Positions 8,439 through 17,012 of a stretch of 64,000 nt of DNA are shown here, piece after piece. The first letter of the stretch is position 1, and every line of letters begins with the position of its first letter. Both the position numbers and the translations under genes were made by a program. The stretch is from Gordonia amarae NBRC 15530 (GTDB taxonomy: Bacteria > Actinomycetota > Actinomycetes > Mycobacteriales > Mycobacteriaceae): contig NZ_BAED01000064.1 in assembly GCF_000241345.1 (NCBI RefSeq), forward strand, positions 1 to 64,000, in the 5' to 3' direction. Below the pieces are notes generated by a model. The model was not told where the DNA came from. It worked only from the letters and a program-made list of their open reading frames with translations, and did no database searches.

Positions 8439-9308
8439 TCAGGCGGCACCGGCGGCCGGCATCGCGGCGTGGAACCAGGCGAGGATCTCCTCGCCGGCCA
8501 GCGCGCCGGAGGACTCGGTGACCCGTACGTGCTCGCGTGCGAACCCGAGTTCGTGCAGTTCGCCGTGTGCGGGCCGGATGCCGCGGTCGGCGGCCTCGAG
8601 CATGTCGGCGTCGAGCAGTCCGTCGCCGGCGGCCAGCACCGGTGCCCCGGCGGTCAGGGTGCCGTCGTCGATGAGCCTGTTCCGCACCTCGGCCAGGGCG
8701 GCGCTCTTGGTGACGGTGGCGGGCTGGGCGTAGATCTTGCGGCCCTGCTGCGACACGGTCCAGCCGCGCGGCGCGCACCAGCCGGTCCAGTCGGCCAGGA
8801 ACCCGGCGGGCTGCCGTTCGGTGCGCACCACGAGGTAGCAGAACAGGTCGTCGGCGATGCGCAGCTTCTTGACCCACGACTGATCGATCCGCGACCGGAG
8901 TTCGGCGACGACCGTGTCGAGATCGGCTCCGGCACCGGACAACTGGGTGTCGATGTGACGGCGCCAGGCCTTGTCATCCGTGCCGTCGGTGATGATCCGG
9001 CCGCCGCTGGACACCACCGCGTGCCGGAAGGGGCTGCCGGGCAAAGCGATCCGCTTGTACTGCTTGGGGGTTCGGGTGGTCACCGGCACCACCGGCGCCG
9101 ACGCGGCGAGGGTGCCGAGCAGGTCGACGGCCTCGGAGGTCATGTACGACAGCGGCGCGTCCTCATGGATCTCGACGCAGCACAGGTCGAGCGCGGCGAA
9201 CTGCTCGGGGCCCATCGCGGCCTTGGAGAAGATCATCGTGCGGTCCAGATCTGTCGCTATCAGTGGTGTCGATATCGGGGGCACAGGTGCACCGGGGGAC
9301 AGGGTCAT
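8439..9308 (-). CDS. HAD-superfamily phosphatase of the Ter cluster
   Basis: 289 residues. HAD motif I is D20-L-D22-R-T24. A PVTTRT segment supplies the motif II Thr, and GDGLLDADM gives the motif IV acidic pair. A Cof/sucrose-phosphatase-like cap lies between. The ATG overlaps the stop of the preceding phosphoribosyltransferase gene. HAD enzymes of this type recur in Ter operons alongside phosphoribosyltransferases and are thought to dephosphorylate an intermediate of a nucleoside-like metabolite. The substrate has not, to my knowledge, been shown. Confidence 0.85.
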   Translation of the reverse strand: MTLSPGAPVPPISTPLIATDLDRTMIFSKAAMGPEQFAALDLCCVEIHEDAPLSYMTSEAVDLLGTLAASAPVVPVTTRTPKQYKRIALPGSPFRHAVVSSGGRIITDGTDDKAWRRHIDTQLSGAGADLDTVVAELRSRIDQSWVKKLRIADDLFCYLVVRTERQPAGFLADWTGWCAPRGWTVSQQGRKIYAQPATVTKSAALAEVRNRLIDDGTLTAGAPVLAAGDGLLDADMLEAADRGIRPAHGELHELGFAREHVRVTESSGALAGEEILAWFHAAMPAAGAA

Positions 9309-10429
9309 TCGGTGTTCTCCTTGATCAGTCCTACGCACGAGTACGCCAGGCCGTCGACCACTTCGACGGGAACGTCGCGCTGGGCGGCGAGCAGCCGGAT
9401 GTGGTCGTGTTCGGGGCGGTCCGGTGCGTCGACGAGGATCTTCCACGGCACCCGCCGCAGCAGCACCCGGGTGGTCTCTCCCACACCGGGTTTGACGAAG
9501 TTGATGGAACCGAGGCCGTAGTCGTGCTGCACCTGCTCGATGGAGCGCCAGCCCGCCCACGTGGGTTCGCGGTCGGACGCCAGCACCTGCGCGCACTGCC
9601 GCGCGGCATCCTCCCGGACGGCGTCAAAACGGTCGGTGACGGTGTCCAGCAACAGGTACGACACATCGAACGGTGCCAGATCGGCGTAGAACTTGGCGCC
9701 ATGGAACTCGCCCGGCCCGATGTAGTCGCTGTTGAGCACCGTCCGCGACACCAGTCCCGACACGGTCGAGTTGAGGCACGCCGAGGCGATGAGGAAATCG
9801 TCGCGGGTGCCGAAGGTGCGCACGCAGTAACCGGGGTCGGCGAGCACCGCGAGATCGTCGGACAGCATCGGACCCCCGGCCGCCGCGTACTCGGCGAGGG
9901 CGGCGGACAGTTCGCGGGCAATGGCGCCCTTGCCGGTCCAGCCGTCGACGAACACCACCGACTCCGGCCGATGCCGGGCAGTGATGTAATCCAGTGCCAC
10001 CGCGTCGATTCCGCGATCGCGGACGATCGAGATCGTGTAGTGCGGCAGGTCGAGCCCGTGGATGAGCTGTGCCCAGCGCCGCATCAGGATGCCGACGGGG
10101 GTGCCGGCGCGGGCCAGCGACACCAGGGTCAGCTCGGTGCCCCGGTCGGCGATGAGCAGGTCGGTGACCGCGCCGATGGCGGTGGCGAGCCGGTCCGCGC
10201 TCTCGGACAGCGCTGTGCGGAACAGCTTTTGGTACTCCTCGTCGGGCTGGAACTCCACCGGCAGTGACTCGGCGTAGTGCGCCCGCCCCGACTGGATGGC
10301 CTTCTCCCGTTCGGCGATTGCGCCTTCGAGTGCCACGTGCGAGAGATCCTTGAGCAGCCAGGTCACCTCGCCCGGCACGTACGAGCCGAAGCCGGGTCCG
10401 CTCAGCGGCGGGGTGAGGGGTGTGGTCAT
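9305..10429 (-). CDS. StiP-type phosphoribosyltransferase with PELOTA-like C-terminus
   Basis: 374 residues. It resembles the family named cysteine protease StiP or PRTase_1, whose members Aravind's group reclassified as phosphoribosyltransferases with a PELOTA-like RNA-binding C-terminal domain. A PRPP-loop-like segment VVFVDGWTGKG lies near the middle, and the C-terminus (KILVDAPDRPEHDHIRLLA and after) fits the PELOTA-like part. The ATG start has a strong AGGGAGG site and overlaps the stop of the upstream gene. It probably joins or cleaves a ribosyl-phosphate bond in the cluster's metabolite pathway. I favour the transferase over the protease reading because of the PRPP-like loop and the context. 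Confidence 0.82.
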   Translation of the reverse strand: MTTPLTPPLSGPGFGSYVPGEVTWLLKDLSHVALEGAIAEREKAIQSGRAHYAESLPVEFQPDEEYQKLFRTALSESADRLATAIGAVTDLLIADRGTELTLVSLARAGTPVGILMRRWAQLIHGLDLPHYTISIVRDRGIDAVALDYITARHRPESVVFVDGWTGKGAIARELSAALAEYAAAGGPMLSDDLAVLADPGYCVRTFGTRDDFLIASACLNSTVSGLVSRTVLNSDYIGPGEFHGAKFYADLAPFDVSYLLLDTVTDRFDAVREDAARQCAQVLASDREPTWAGWRSIEQVQHDYGLGSINFVKPGVGETTRVLLRRVPWKILVDAPDRPEHDHIRLLAAQRDVPVEVVDGLAYSCVGLIKENTE

Positions 10430-11712
10430 CGGGCCTCCCTGGCCGTGCGGAGTGACTGCTGAGACGGTGTATCCACCACGGCCACAACCACATTGTGTCC
10501 GGCGCGGGTCAGTACATCGACCAGGCCGCCCGCGCGGTACAGGTCGTCGGTGCCGGCGGGCTCATCGCACACGAACACCACCTGCGAACCGGCCGGATCG
10601 GTCGGGTCGAGGACCGCGTTGTACAGGTACCGTTTGGCGGTGGTATCGCCCTCGGGTGCCGGGAACTCGAAACCGCGGCGCAGCGGGTACCCGGGCTCGT
10701 CGAGAACGAAGGCCGGTGAGCGCGTCGACGTCTGGTAGCGCACCGTGAAACCGTCCTGTGCGAGGTGCTCGGCGACGCACAGCGGCTGATACATGAACTC
10801 CTCATGCCCGACCACCACCACGGCGACCGCGGGATCGAGCCGCTCGCGGACGGCCGCGGTCACCGCGGCGGTCGCCTCCTCGAACGACGCGGTGTCGGCG
10901 CGCAGAAAACCGTGCCGGCCGCCATCGGGAACGCCGGTGGGCCACGGCGCGCGGACAATGGTCACCGAACCCGGAACCGGACCCACCGGATTGAGTTCGG
11001 GCGCGGCCAGCGCGCACACCTGTTCGGTGAATCCCGAAGGCAGGCCGATGCTTCCGTGTGCCAGGGCGACGAAGGTGACGCTCAGGCCCAGCCGGTCCGC
11101 CTCCGCCTCGCACTGCTGCTGCTGCGCCGCATCGCGCATGTCCACCAGCGCGGCCGCCACATACGAGCGCCGCGGATACTGCGCGTGCAGCGCCGCGATG
11201 GCTTCCAAAGCGGTGGCACCGGTGGAGATCTCGTCGTCCACCAGGACGAGCGGAACGTCGGTGTCCGGACTGTCGGGGGCGAACAGCGCGTCGTCGGTGG
11301 GTTCGATGAGGTGGGTGGTGGCGTGCGAATGCCCCTCCTCGAACGTCGCGGTGACGCTCACGCCGTCGGCGCGGCGCCGCGTCGAATGCAGGTAACACGC
11401 CGCACCCATCCGGTCGGCCACGCAATGCCCCAGCCCGGTGGCGGTCTCGGCGAAACCCAGAACCGTTGCCGCGGCCGACTTCTCCGCACCGATCAGCTCG
11501 ACGACCAGGTCGGCCAGCCGGTCCGCGGCACCCCGCACCCGCACCGGGTCGGTGGGGATGTGTTTGCCCAGCACCGTCGACACCAGCAGATGCGCGCGTT
11601 TGGGGTTGCGGCGCAGGCCGAGTCGCACCAGCTCGGTCACCCCGTCGCCGTCGAGGCGGACACCGAACCGCTCGCTCACCCAGCCGGTGCCGGTGCCTGT
11701 CGGTGCGCTCAC
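10426..11712 (-). CDS. Phosphoribosyltransferase with TRSP domain
   Basis: 428 residues. The PRPP-binding loop is VLVDDEISTGATALEAI in the N-terminal half. The C-terminal region carries the literal TRSP motif (YQTSTRSPAFVL) that names the PF12500 domain usually fused to this PRTase class. The GTG start at 11712 overlaps the stop of the CitE-like gene (GTGA). With the neighbouring StiP-type enzyme it forms the pair of ribosyl-transfer enzymes that defines the Ter biosynthetic module. The base or acceptor is unknown. Confidence 0.87.
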   Translation of the reverse strand: MSAPTGTGTGWVSERFGVRLDGDGVTELVRLGLRRNPKRAHLLVSTVLGKHIPTDPVRVRGAADRLADLVVELIGAEKSAAATVLGFAETATGLGHCVADRMGAACYLHSTRRRADGVSVTATFEEGHSHATTHLIEPTDDALFAPDSPDTDVPLVLVDDEISTGATALEAIAALHAQYPRRSYVAAALVDMRDAAQQQQCEAEADRLGLSVTFVALAHGSIGLPSGFTEQVCALAAPELNPVGPVPGSVTIVRAPWPTGVPDGGRHGFLRADTASFEEATAAVTAAVRERLDPAVAVVVVGHEEFMYQPLCVAEHLAQDGFTVRYQTSTRSPAFVLDEPGYPLRRGFEFPAPEGDTTAKRYLYNAVLDPTDPAGSQVVFVCDEPAGTDDLYRAGGLVDVLTRAGHNVVVAVVDTPSQQSLRTAREAR

Positions 11713-12881
11713 GCGGGGACCAGCGCCGTCAGCAGATCGACGAACGTGACGTTGGGGTTGGTGACCCCGAACACGTGCGCCCGGTCGAGCACGCCCCGCG
11801 CCCAATGGCGGTGTGGTTTCAGCTCATTCATCTTGTTGCGGTACGTCGACGGCCGCACCCCGCCGGCGTTGCCGCCCGCGATGTCGACCGCGTCGTGATA
11901 CTCCTCGTGGGTGACCGCCGACAGCGCGTGCACGGCTGCGACGTGGGTGGGATGGATGACGGTCTTGCCGTGCATGCCGTTCGCCCGGTCGAGCGCGATC
12001 TCGCGCAGCAGTCCGTCGATGTCGCGGCTGACGAGTTGCTGGCGGAACAGCACCGCGTCGTGTTCGGCGAACGGTGTCTGCCGCAGCGTGGGCCGGAACA
12101 GGCGTTCGTGGTCGGCGAAGTACTCCCACACCGGCCCGGTGACGATGTGGCCGGTGCCGTCGCCGCGGGCGAGATAGTTGATGATGCTGGCGATGGCGTC
12201 GGCCGCCACCCGCACGTCGTAGATCGTCAGGTCACGGTCGCGGCGGATGCCGAACATCCCGCACATGTCGGTGGCGCCGATCCGTGCGGCCAGGACATGA
12301 TCGCGATACTCGTTGAGGTGCTGTGCGATCCGGGAGAGCTCGGCATCGCGGGTCTCCCGGTACACGATCTCCGGCGATTCGAGCACCGGCATCGCGTACA
12401 GGTGGGTGCCGAGCACCTCCGAGGCCCGCACCACCGCGTCGAGACCCTCGCGGGCGATGGACGCGGTGAACTTGGGCAGCACGAAACCCGACAGGGCGGC
12501 GCGCCCGGCCCCCAGCTCAGCGGCGATCTTCGGGATCCGCTCCGGGGTGCGGGTGCGCACGAACAGCAGCATTCCGGCGGTGGGTCCGTCGGCCAGTTCG
12601 TCGAGCGCGGCCACGGCGCACGCGGCGGCATGGTCCTCCTGGTCGTCGGCGACGGCGTCCTCGAGGTCGATGACCATCGAGGTGACCCCGTCGGCGAACC
12701 GGCGGCGGATCGTGCCCGCCAGGTCGTCCCGGTTGCCGGGCACGTACAGTGTTGCGCCCAGCGCCAGGGCCAGGACGCGGGTCGGGTCGCCGTGCGTGAT
12801 CGGCTGGGGCCGATGGAGGAACAGGCGCTCGACGACGGCGTCGTCGAGGTGGTGGAAATGCCGGAGCGTGGGCGTGCTCAT
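11709..12881 (-). CDS. HpcH/HpaI aldolase / CitE-like lyase of the Ter cluster
   Basis: 390 residues with CitE-type TIM-barrel motifs: LYVPGNRDD near the N-terminus, MVIDLEDAV carrying a metal-binding Glu/Asp pair, LPKF, and MPVLESPE. Family members cleave or form C-C bonds in citramalyl-CoA-type or 2-keto acid substrates using magnesium. In Ter operons this gene accompanies PRTase and HAD genes and probably builds the carbon skeleton of the metabolite. Its ATG overlaps the stop of the coiled-coil gene and its stop overlaps the next GTG, so translation is coupled on both sides. Confidence 0.86.
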   Translation of the reverse strand: MSTPTLRHFHHLDDAVVERLFLHRPQPITHGDPTRVLALALGATLYVPGNRDDLAGTIRRRFADGVTSMVIDLEDAVADDQEDHAAACAVAALDELADGPTAGMLLFVRTRTPERIPKIAAELGAGRAALSGFVLPKFTASIAREGLDAVVRASEVLGTHLYAMPVLESPEIVYRETRDAELSRIAQHLNEYRDHVLAARIGATDMCGMFGIRRDRDLTIYDVRVAADAIASIINYLARGDGTGHIVTGPVWEYFADHERLFRPTLRQTPFAEHDAVLFRQQLVSRDIDGLLREIALDRANGMHGKTVIHPTHVAAVHALSAVTHEEYHDAVDIAGGNAGGVRPSTYRNKMNELKPHRHWARGVLDRAHVFGVTNPNVTFVDLLTALVPA

Positions 12882-14089
12882 TTCGCGGCGAGTTGTCCTC
12901 TCATGCGGTCGATGATTTCGGTGATCTTGCCGTCGACCGCGCGTAATTCCGTCCAGTACGCCCAGTAGTCGGGGTGGATACGGGTCAGTGTCGCCTTGGC
13001 CCGGTCGATGCGGTCGCTTTGAGCGTCGAGCACCGAACCCCAATCGTCAACCAAGGAGTTATTTACGGCAAATTGTTGCGCATCCCGTAATCGGAACCTC
13101 ACTTTGCGTTCATGCCCGGCCGGATCGGCACGCACATCGCGCAACGTCCGCAGCCGGTCGAGGACCGCGTCGACCTCCCGCTCGGCCTCGTCGAGGTGAT
13201 CGCGGGCCCGCGCCGCGTCGCCGATCGCCACGTCAGGATCGGTGCGCTGGTGCCGGCGGGCCTGCTCGATGTCGGCTCGCGCGTCGGCGAGGTGACTGTC
13301 GACCCGGCGCTGATTGTCGCGCAGGTCCTTCGAGCAGTCGCTGCTGAATTCGCGCAGCAACTCCGACAGCGCCTCGGGGACTCGGGTGGCGCGGTGACCG
13401 ATCGCCGACAGCCGGGTTTCGACCGATCGAATGACCCGGTCGGACTGCTCGGGGAGCGTCGCCGCGTCGGCGAGCACCTCACGCAGCCGCTGCGCCGCCG
13501 CCAGCACCGCCGCGGCCTCCCGCCGGCGTTCGGGGATCCCGCCCGCCGCCTCGAGCCGGACCATTCCGTCGCGGACCGCGCGCGCTGCCTGGTCGACGGT
13601 GCGGAGCCTGCTGATCCCGCCCGGCGCATGTTCGAGTTGTGACAGGGACTCGTGCGCGGCGACTTTCGCCTGATGGGTCTCGGAGACCGCGAGGCTGCCC
13701 GCACCCGAGGCGGAGGTCAGCTCGCCCTGATGGACCTGACTGAACCGGTTCATGTCGTGGGACAGCGCGCCGATGGCGTCGATGCAGGCGGTGATCTCCA
13801 CCGGGGCCGGCGGCCGGGGCCGGTCGCGGGCGTCGGGGTCGGGGGTGGCGGTCAGCCGCAGGTACTCGCCGACGATCTGCAACTGCCGGTCGCGCAGCGG
13901 CTGCCAGTCGTGCGCTGTCCGCGTGTTCGGGTTGATCTCGCGGGCCAGCGACACGGCGAGGTCGAGCTGTGACAACTGGCGTTCGGAGTCCAGAAAAGCA
14001 GTGGTCAGGGCATCGAGCTGGTGCTGGAGGTGCGCGTCCCGCTCACGCGAGCGCCCCCCGAACATGCGTCTGACGAAGTTCCCGGCCAC
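12878..14089 (-). CDS. Coiled-coil protein of unknown function, first gene of the Ter cluster
   Basis: 403 residues, overwhelmingly helical and charged with long heptad-like stretches (about 20-75, 100-330), and no obvious catalytic motif. A basic N-terminus (FVRRMFGGRSRERD) could touch membrane or nucleic acid. The GTG at 14089 follows a TAGCAT hexamer (14102-14097) by seven bases with no clear ribosome site, which fits a leaderless mRNA. It heads the operon, so it may be a structural or regulatory partner of the TerD or enzyme products. I do not recognise a named family. Confidence 0.72.
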   Translation of the reverse strand: MAGNFVRRMFGGRSRERDAHLQHQLDALTTAFLDSERQLSQLDLAVSLAREINPNTRTAHDWQPLRDRQLQIVGEYLRLTATPDPDARDRPRPPAPVEITACIDAIGALSHDMNRFSQVHQGELTSASGAGSLAVSETHQAKVAAHESLSQLEHAPGGISRLRTVDQAARAVRDGMVRLEAAGGIPERRREAAAVLAAAQRLREVLADAATLPEQSDRVIRSVETRLSAIGHRATRVPEALSELLREFSSDCSKDLRDNQRRVDSHLADARADIEQARRHQRTDPDVAIGDAARARDHLDEAEREVDAVLDRLRTLRDVRADPAGHERKVRFRLRDAQQFAVNNSLVDDWGSVLDAQSDRIDRAKATLTRIHPDYWAYWTELRAVDGKITEIIDRMRGQLAAK

Positions 14090-14173
14090 GGCACCGATGC
14101 TAGACGGTGGCCCCCGGCCGGCCGGGGCGGCGAAACCCTGTCGGTCGTACGGGGGACACCACCGGTCGAACGT

Positions 14174-14202
14174 CCTGCGGGCACTGCCGCGGCGCCCGCA
14201 GG
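14174..14202. promoter_or_regulatory. Dyad in the divergent Ter promoter region
   Basis: CCTGCGGGC (14174-14182) and GCCCGCAGG (14194-14202) are perfect 9-base inverted repeats with an 11-base spacer. They sit 19 bp before the first AIM24 gene in the 131-bp gap between the two divergent operons. This could be an operator co-ordinating both, or a 5' hairpin. High GC raises the chance background, so confidence is modest. Confidence 0.35.
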
Positions 14203-14220
14203 TGTGCCACTATCTGAACC

Positions 14221-14841
14221 GTGCAATTGGTACAACGATCCAAGCGGGTACTCGAAGCGCATCTCTCGGGCACCTCAGTGCGTGCGCTGAGCGGTTCGAT
14301 GGTGGCCTATGAAGGCCAGGTCACGTTCAAATCGGCGGGATTCGGCGGCGGTGCCGGCGTGGTGGCCGGCCTCAAACAGAAGGCCACCGGCGAATCCCTG
14401 TCGCTGATGGAGTGCACCGGGCACGGCGTCGTGTACTTCGCGCACGACGCCGCCGAGGTCACCATCCTCGACCTGGGCGGTGAGACCCTGCAGGTGGAGT
14501 CCGAGCAGCTGATGCTGCTGGCCGGCAACCTGAACACCAACGTCACCTTCGCCGGTGTGCGTGGGGTGAGCAGCGGCCAGGGCCTGTTCACCACCACCGT
14601 CACCGGGCACGGGCAGGTGGCGCTGCTTTCGCGTGGCGGGCCGCTGATCCACCTCGAGGTCAGCCCCCAGTACCCGCTGGTCGTCGACCCCGACGCGTTC
14701 GTCTGCGCCCGCGGCCAGCTCACGCAGTCCTTCGACATGGACGTGTCGTGGCGCTCGGCGATCGGGCAGGGCAGCGGCGAGGCGTTCTCGCTGCGCTGGG
14801 CCGGCAACGGCGTCGTCTCCATCCAGCCGGCCGAACGATAG
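14221..14841 (+). CDS. AIM24-family protein 1
   Basis: 206 residues. The repeated Gly-rich beta pattern of AIM24/TIGR00266-like proteins is clear (GESLSLMECTGHGVVYFA, GQVALLSRGGPLIHLEV). The C-terminal strand DVSWRSAIGQGSGEAFSLRWAGNG is the family's typical end. The family is a tryptophan-RNA-binding-attenuator-like beta sandwich of unknown bacterial function, often encoded near Ter genes. The GTG start lies directly at the end of the divergent spacer with no ribosome site, so it may be leaderless. First gene of the long plus-strand operon. Confidence 0.85.
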   Translation: MQLVQRSKRVLEAHLSGTSVRALSGSMVAYEGQVTFKSAGFGGGAGVVAGLKQKATGESLSLMECTGHGVVYFAHDAAEVTILDLGGETLQVESEQLMLLAGNLNTNVTFAGVRGVSSGQGLFTTTVTGHGQVALLSRGGPLIHLEVSPQYPLVVDPDAFVCARGQLTQSFDMDVSWRSAIGQGSGEAFSLRWAGNGVVSIQPAER

Positions 14842-14852
14842 GAGGGCGAGCG

Positions 14853-15569
14853 GTGTTCACAGCGGTCAACAGCAAGGTCGTCTCGATCAACCTCGCCCAG
14901 TCCGGGCCGGTGGTCGCCCGGCGTGGCGCGATGCTCTTCTACACCGGCCAGGTGTACTTCGAACCCCACCAGGTGCCCGGTATGGGCGGTGGCGGCATGC
15001 CCGGTATGGGCGGCGGCGTCGGCGCGATGGCCGGGCGCATGCTGTCCGGCGAACACGAGGCCACGATGATCGCGCAGGGCAACGGCGTGGTGCACTACGG
15101 ATTCCGCGGCATCGAGGCGACGATCGTCGACCTCGGCTCGGTGGGCGGGCAGATGCGCGTCGAGGCCTCCCGGCTGCTCGCCTACACCTCGGGCATCCAG
15201 GCGTCGGTGGTGTCCGTGGCCTCCTCGGGCGGCCAGGGCGGCGGCGGAGGCGGTGGTGGCCTGTTCGGCGCGCTGCGCAACGCCGCGGCGGGCGCGATGA
15301 CCGGCCAGGGCATGTTCACCACCCAGCTCATGGGTGCGGGCAGCGTCGTCATCCTCGGTCACGGCGGCATCTTCCAGCTGCCGGTGAACCCGAACCAGCC
15401 GGTGTTCGTCGATCCGCAGGCATTCGTCGCCTCGGCGGGGCAGGTCGGCACGACGCTCAAGTCGGCGATGAGCTGGCGCAACGTCGGACGCGGCGGCGGC
15501 GAGTCCATGCAGCTCGAATGCACCGGTCAGGGCGCGGTGTATGTGCAGGCATCCGAACAGAAGATGTGA
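14853..15569 (+). CDS. AIM24-family protein 2
   Basis: 238 residues, a paralogue of the preceding and following proteins. It carries two Gly/Met-rich inserts absent from its sisters: PGMGGGGMPGMGGGVG near residue 50 and GGQGGGGGGGGLFG near residue 130, the latter before a short Ala-rich helix. The GTG start has an ideal AGGAGG site seven bases upstream and follows the previous stop by 11 bp. Three paralogues in a row suggest a hetero-oligomer. The inserts may form flexible or membrane-touching loops (inference). Confidence 0.83.
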   Translation: MFTAVNSKVVSINLAQSGPVVARRGAMLFYTGQVYFEPHQVPGMGGGGMPGMGGGVGAMAGRMLSGEHEATMIAQGNGVVHYGFRGIEATIVDLGSVGGQMRVEASRLLAYTSGIQASVVSVASSGGQGGGGGGGGLFGALRNAAAGAMTGQGMFTTQLMGAGSVVILGHGGIFQLPVNPNQPVFVDPQAFVASAGQVGTTLKSAMSWRNVGRGGGESMQLECTGQGAVYVQASEQKM

Positions 15570-15583
15570 GTGGGAGAACAACT

Positions 15584-16345
15584 GTGAGCGTGTACAACAC
15601 GGTGTGGAATCCGCACACCCTGCCCAGCGACGACAACATCGAGGGCAACCAGTACGCCTTCTCCATCGACCTGAACCAGCCGTGGTTCATGTCCAAGGGC
15701 GCGATGATCGCCTACTACGGGCAGATGCGGTTCACCGCACTCACCCACGGCCTGCAGGGCAGCCTGCTGCAGATGGTGGCGCAACAGTTCTCCGCCCCGT
15801 TGTACATGGGTGATTTCGTGGTGGCCGAGGGGCAGGGCAAACTCGTCATCGGCGACCGTGGCTACGACATCAACGCCTACGACCTCGACGACGGCAACCT
15901 CACCATTCGCGCGGCCAATCTTCTTGCGTTCCAGCCGAATCTGTCGATGAACCAGTCGATCGTTCCGGGTTTTGTCACGCTGATCGGCACCGGTAAGTTC
16001 CTCGCCTCCTCCAACGGGCCGGTCCTGTTCGTCGAACCGCCGGTCCGGGTGGACCCGGAAGCCCTTGTGGGATGGTCGGATTGCCCGTCGCCGAGCCATC
16101 ACTACGACGAGGCGTGGGTGAACGGTTTCATCGCCGCCGCCGGGCGGCGTCTGGGCGTCAATTCCGGTGAGGAACGGCAGTTCGACTTCACCGGCGCCGG
16201 AACGGTGCTGGTGCAGTCGAGCGAGAAGGTCCTCAACGACTCGTCGATTGTCCGATCGATCCAGGGCCAGCTCCCGGGTCTGTCGCTCCCGGGTCTACAG
16301 CAGATCAACCAGCAGATCTCCCAGCAACTCGGTCAGCATCAGTAG
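15584..16345 (+). CDS. AIM24-family protein 3
   Basis: 253 residues. The N-terminal half diverges from its two paralogues but keeps the family's GKLVIGDRGYDINAYDLDDGNLTI and EERQFDFTGAGTVLVQSSEK segments. The C-terminal 35 residues add a Gln/Leu-rich helix (QQINQQISQQLGQHQ) that could mediate assembly. GTG start at 15584, eight bases after a GGAG site. The gene completes the AIM24 trio. Confidence 0.82.
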   Translation: MSVYNTVWNPHTLPSDDNIEGNQYAFSIDLNQPWFMSKGAMIAYYGQMRFTALTHGLQGSLLQMVAQQFSAPLYMGDFVVAEGQGKLVIGDRGYDINAYDLDDGNLTIRAANLLAFQPNLSMNQSIVPGFVTLIGTGKFLASSNGPVLFVEPPVRVDPEALVGWSDCPSPSHHYDEAWVNGFIAAAGRRLGVNSGEERQFDFTGAGTVLVQSSEKVLNDSSIVRSIQGQLPGLSLPGLQQINQQISQQLGQHQ

Positions 16346-16427
16346 CACCGGCGCGATCGTCGGGCGAAGGGCGGACATCCGGTGTCGGCAGCCGCCAACT
16401 GTCGGTGCGATATGGAACGATGCGAGA

Positions 16428-17012
16428 GTGTCTTCCGGTAACCCCTTTGGGCCTGGCCCCGCGAACAGCGGCGGTCCCGCGAACAACGGCGGTCCCGCGA
16501 ACAACTCGGGCCCGGGCCGCTCGCCGTTCGGACCGCCCGCGGGTGGTCCGCCATCGGGTGGTCCTTTCGGGCCCGGACCGTTCGCACCCGCGCAGGGCCG
16601 GCCGGCCGGTGGGCAGTCACCATTCGGGCCGGGCGCACCGGGTCCCCGGCGTCCCGACAACCCGGCCCCGTTCAACCCGGCACCGGGTCCGGTCGCACCA
16701 CCAACCGACCTGACCCCGATCGGGCCGCCCACGGGCCTGCTGGTGGTGGCCGGGGTGCTCGCCGCCGCGGGTATCGCAATCGGCGCGCTGTTCTGGGGCC
16801 ACTGGCAGGCCCTGATCGGCTGGTTGCTGGCCGGCCCGATCGCGATCGGCGTCGCGGCGCTGTTCTCCTCCCGCGACACCCTGCGCCGCACGTCGGCGGT
16901 GTACCTGCGGCCGGGCTGGATCATGGCCGCCTACGCGGCGGTGATGCTGCTGGTGACGGCCGGTGTGATCGTCGGCGCCTGCGGTTTCGCGATCTGGGTG
17001 GGACGCCGGTGA
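16428..17012 (+). CDS. Gly/Pro-rich small membrane protein
   Basis: 194 residues. The first 100 or so are low-complexity Gly, Pro and Asn (repeated GGPANN units, then FGPPAGG-type blocks). Three hydrophobic spans follow, about 106-125, 129-146 and 165-190. The C-terminus ends in WVGRR and its stop overlaps the GTG of the vWA gene. Such disordered cytoplasmic tails on small membrane proteins often recruit partners; here the vWA and tubulin-like proteins end in similar Gly/Pro/Phe tracts. No named family recognised. Confidence 0.72.
   Translation: MSSGNPFGPGPANSGGPANNGGPANNSGPGRSPFGPPAGGPPSGGPFGPGPFAPAQGRPAGGQSPFGPGAPGPRRPDNPAPFNPAPGPVAPPTDLTPIGPPTGLLVVAGVLAAAGIAIGALFWGHWQALIGWLLAGPIAIGVAALFSSRDTLRRTSAVYLRPGWIMAAYAAVMLLVTAGVIVGACGFAIWVGRR

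Noticed and set aside
9305..10429. Reading this gene as a cysteine protease
   Set aside because: No clear Cys-His dyad motif, whereas a PRPP-loop-like segment and Ter context favour a phosphoribosyltransferase.
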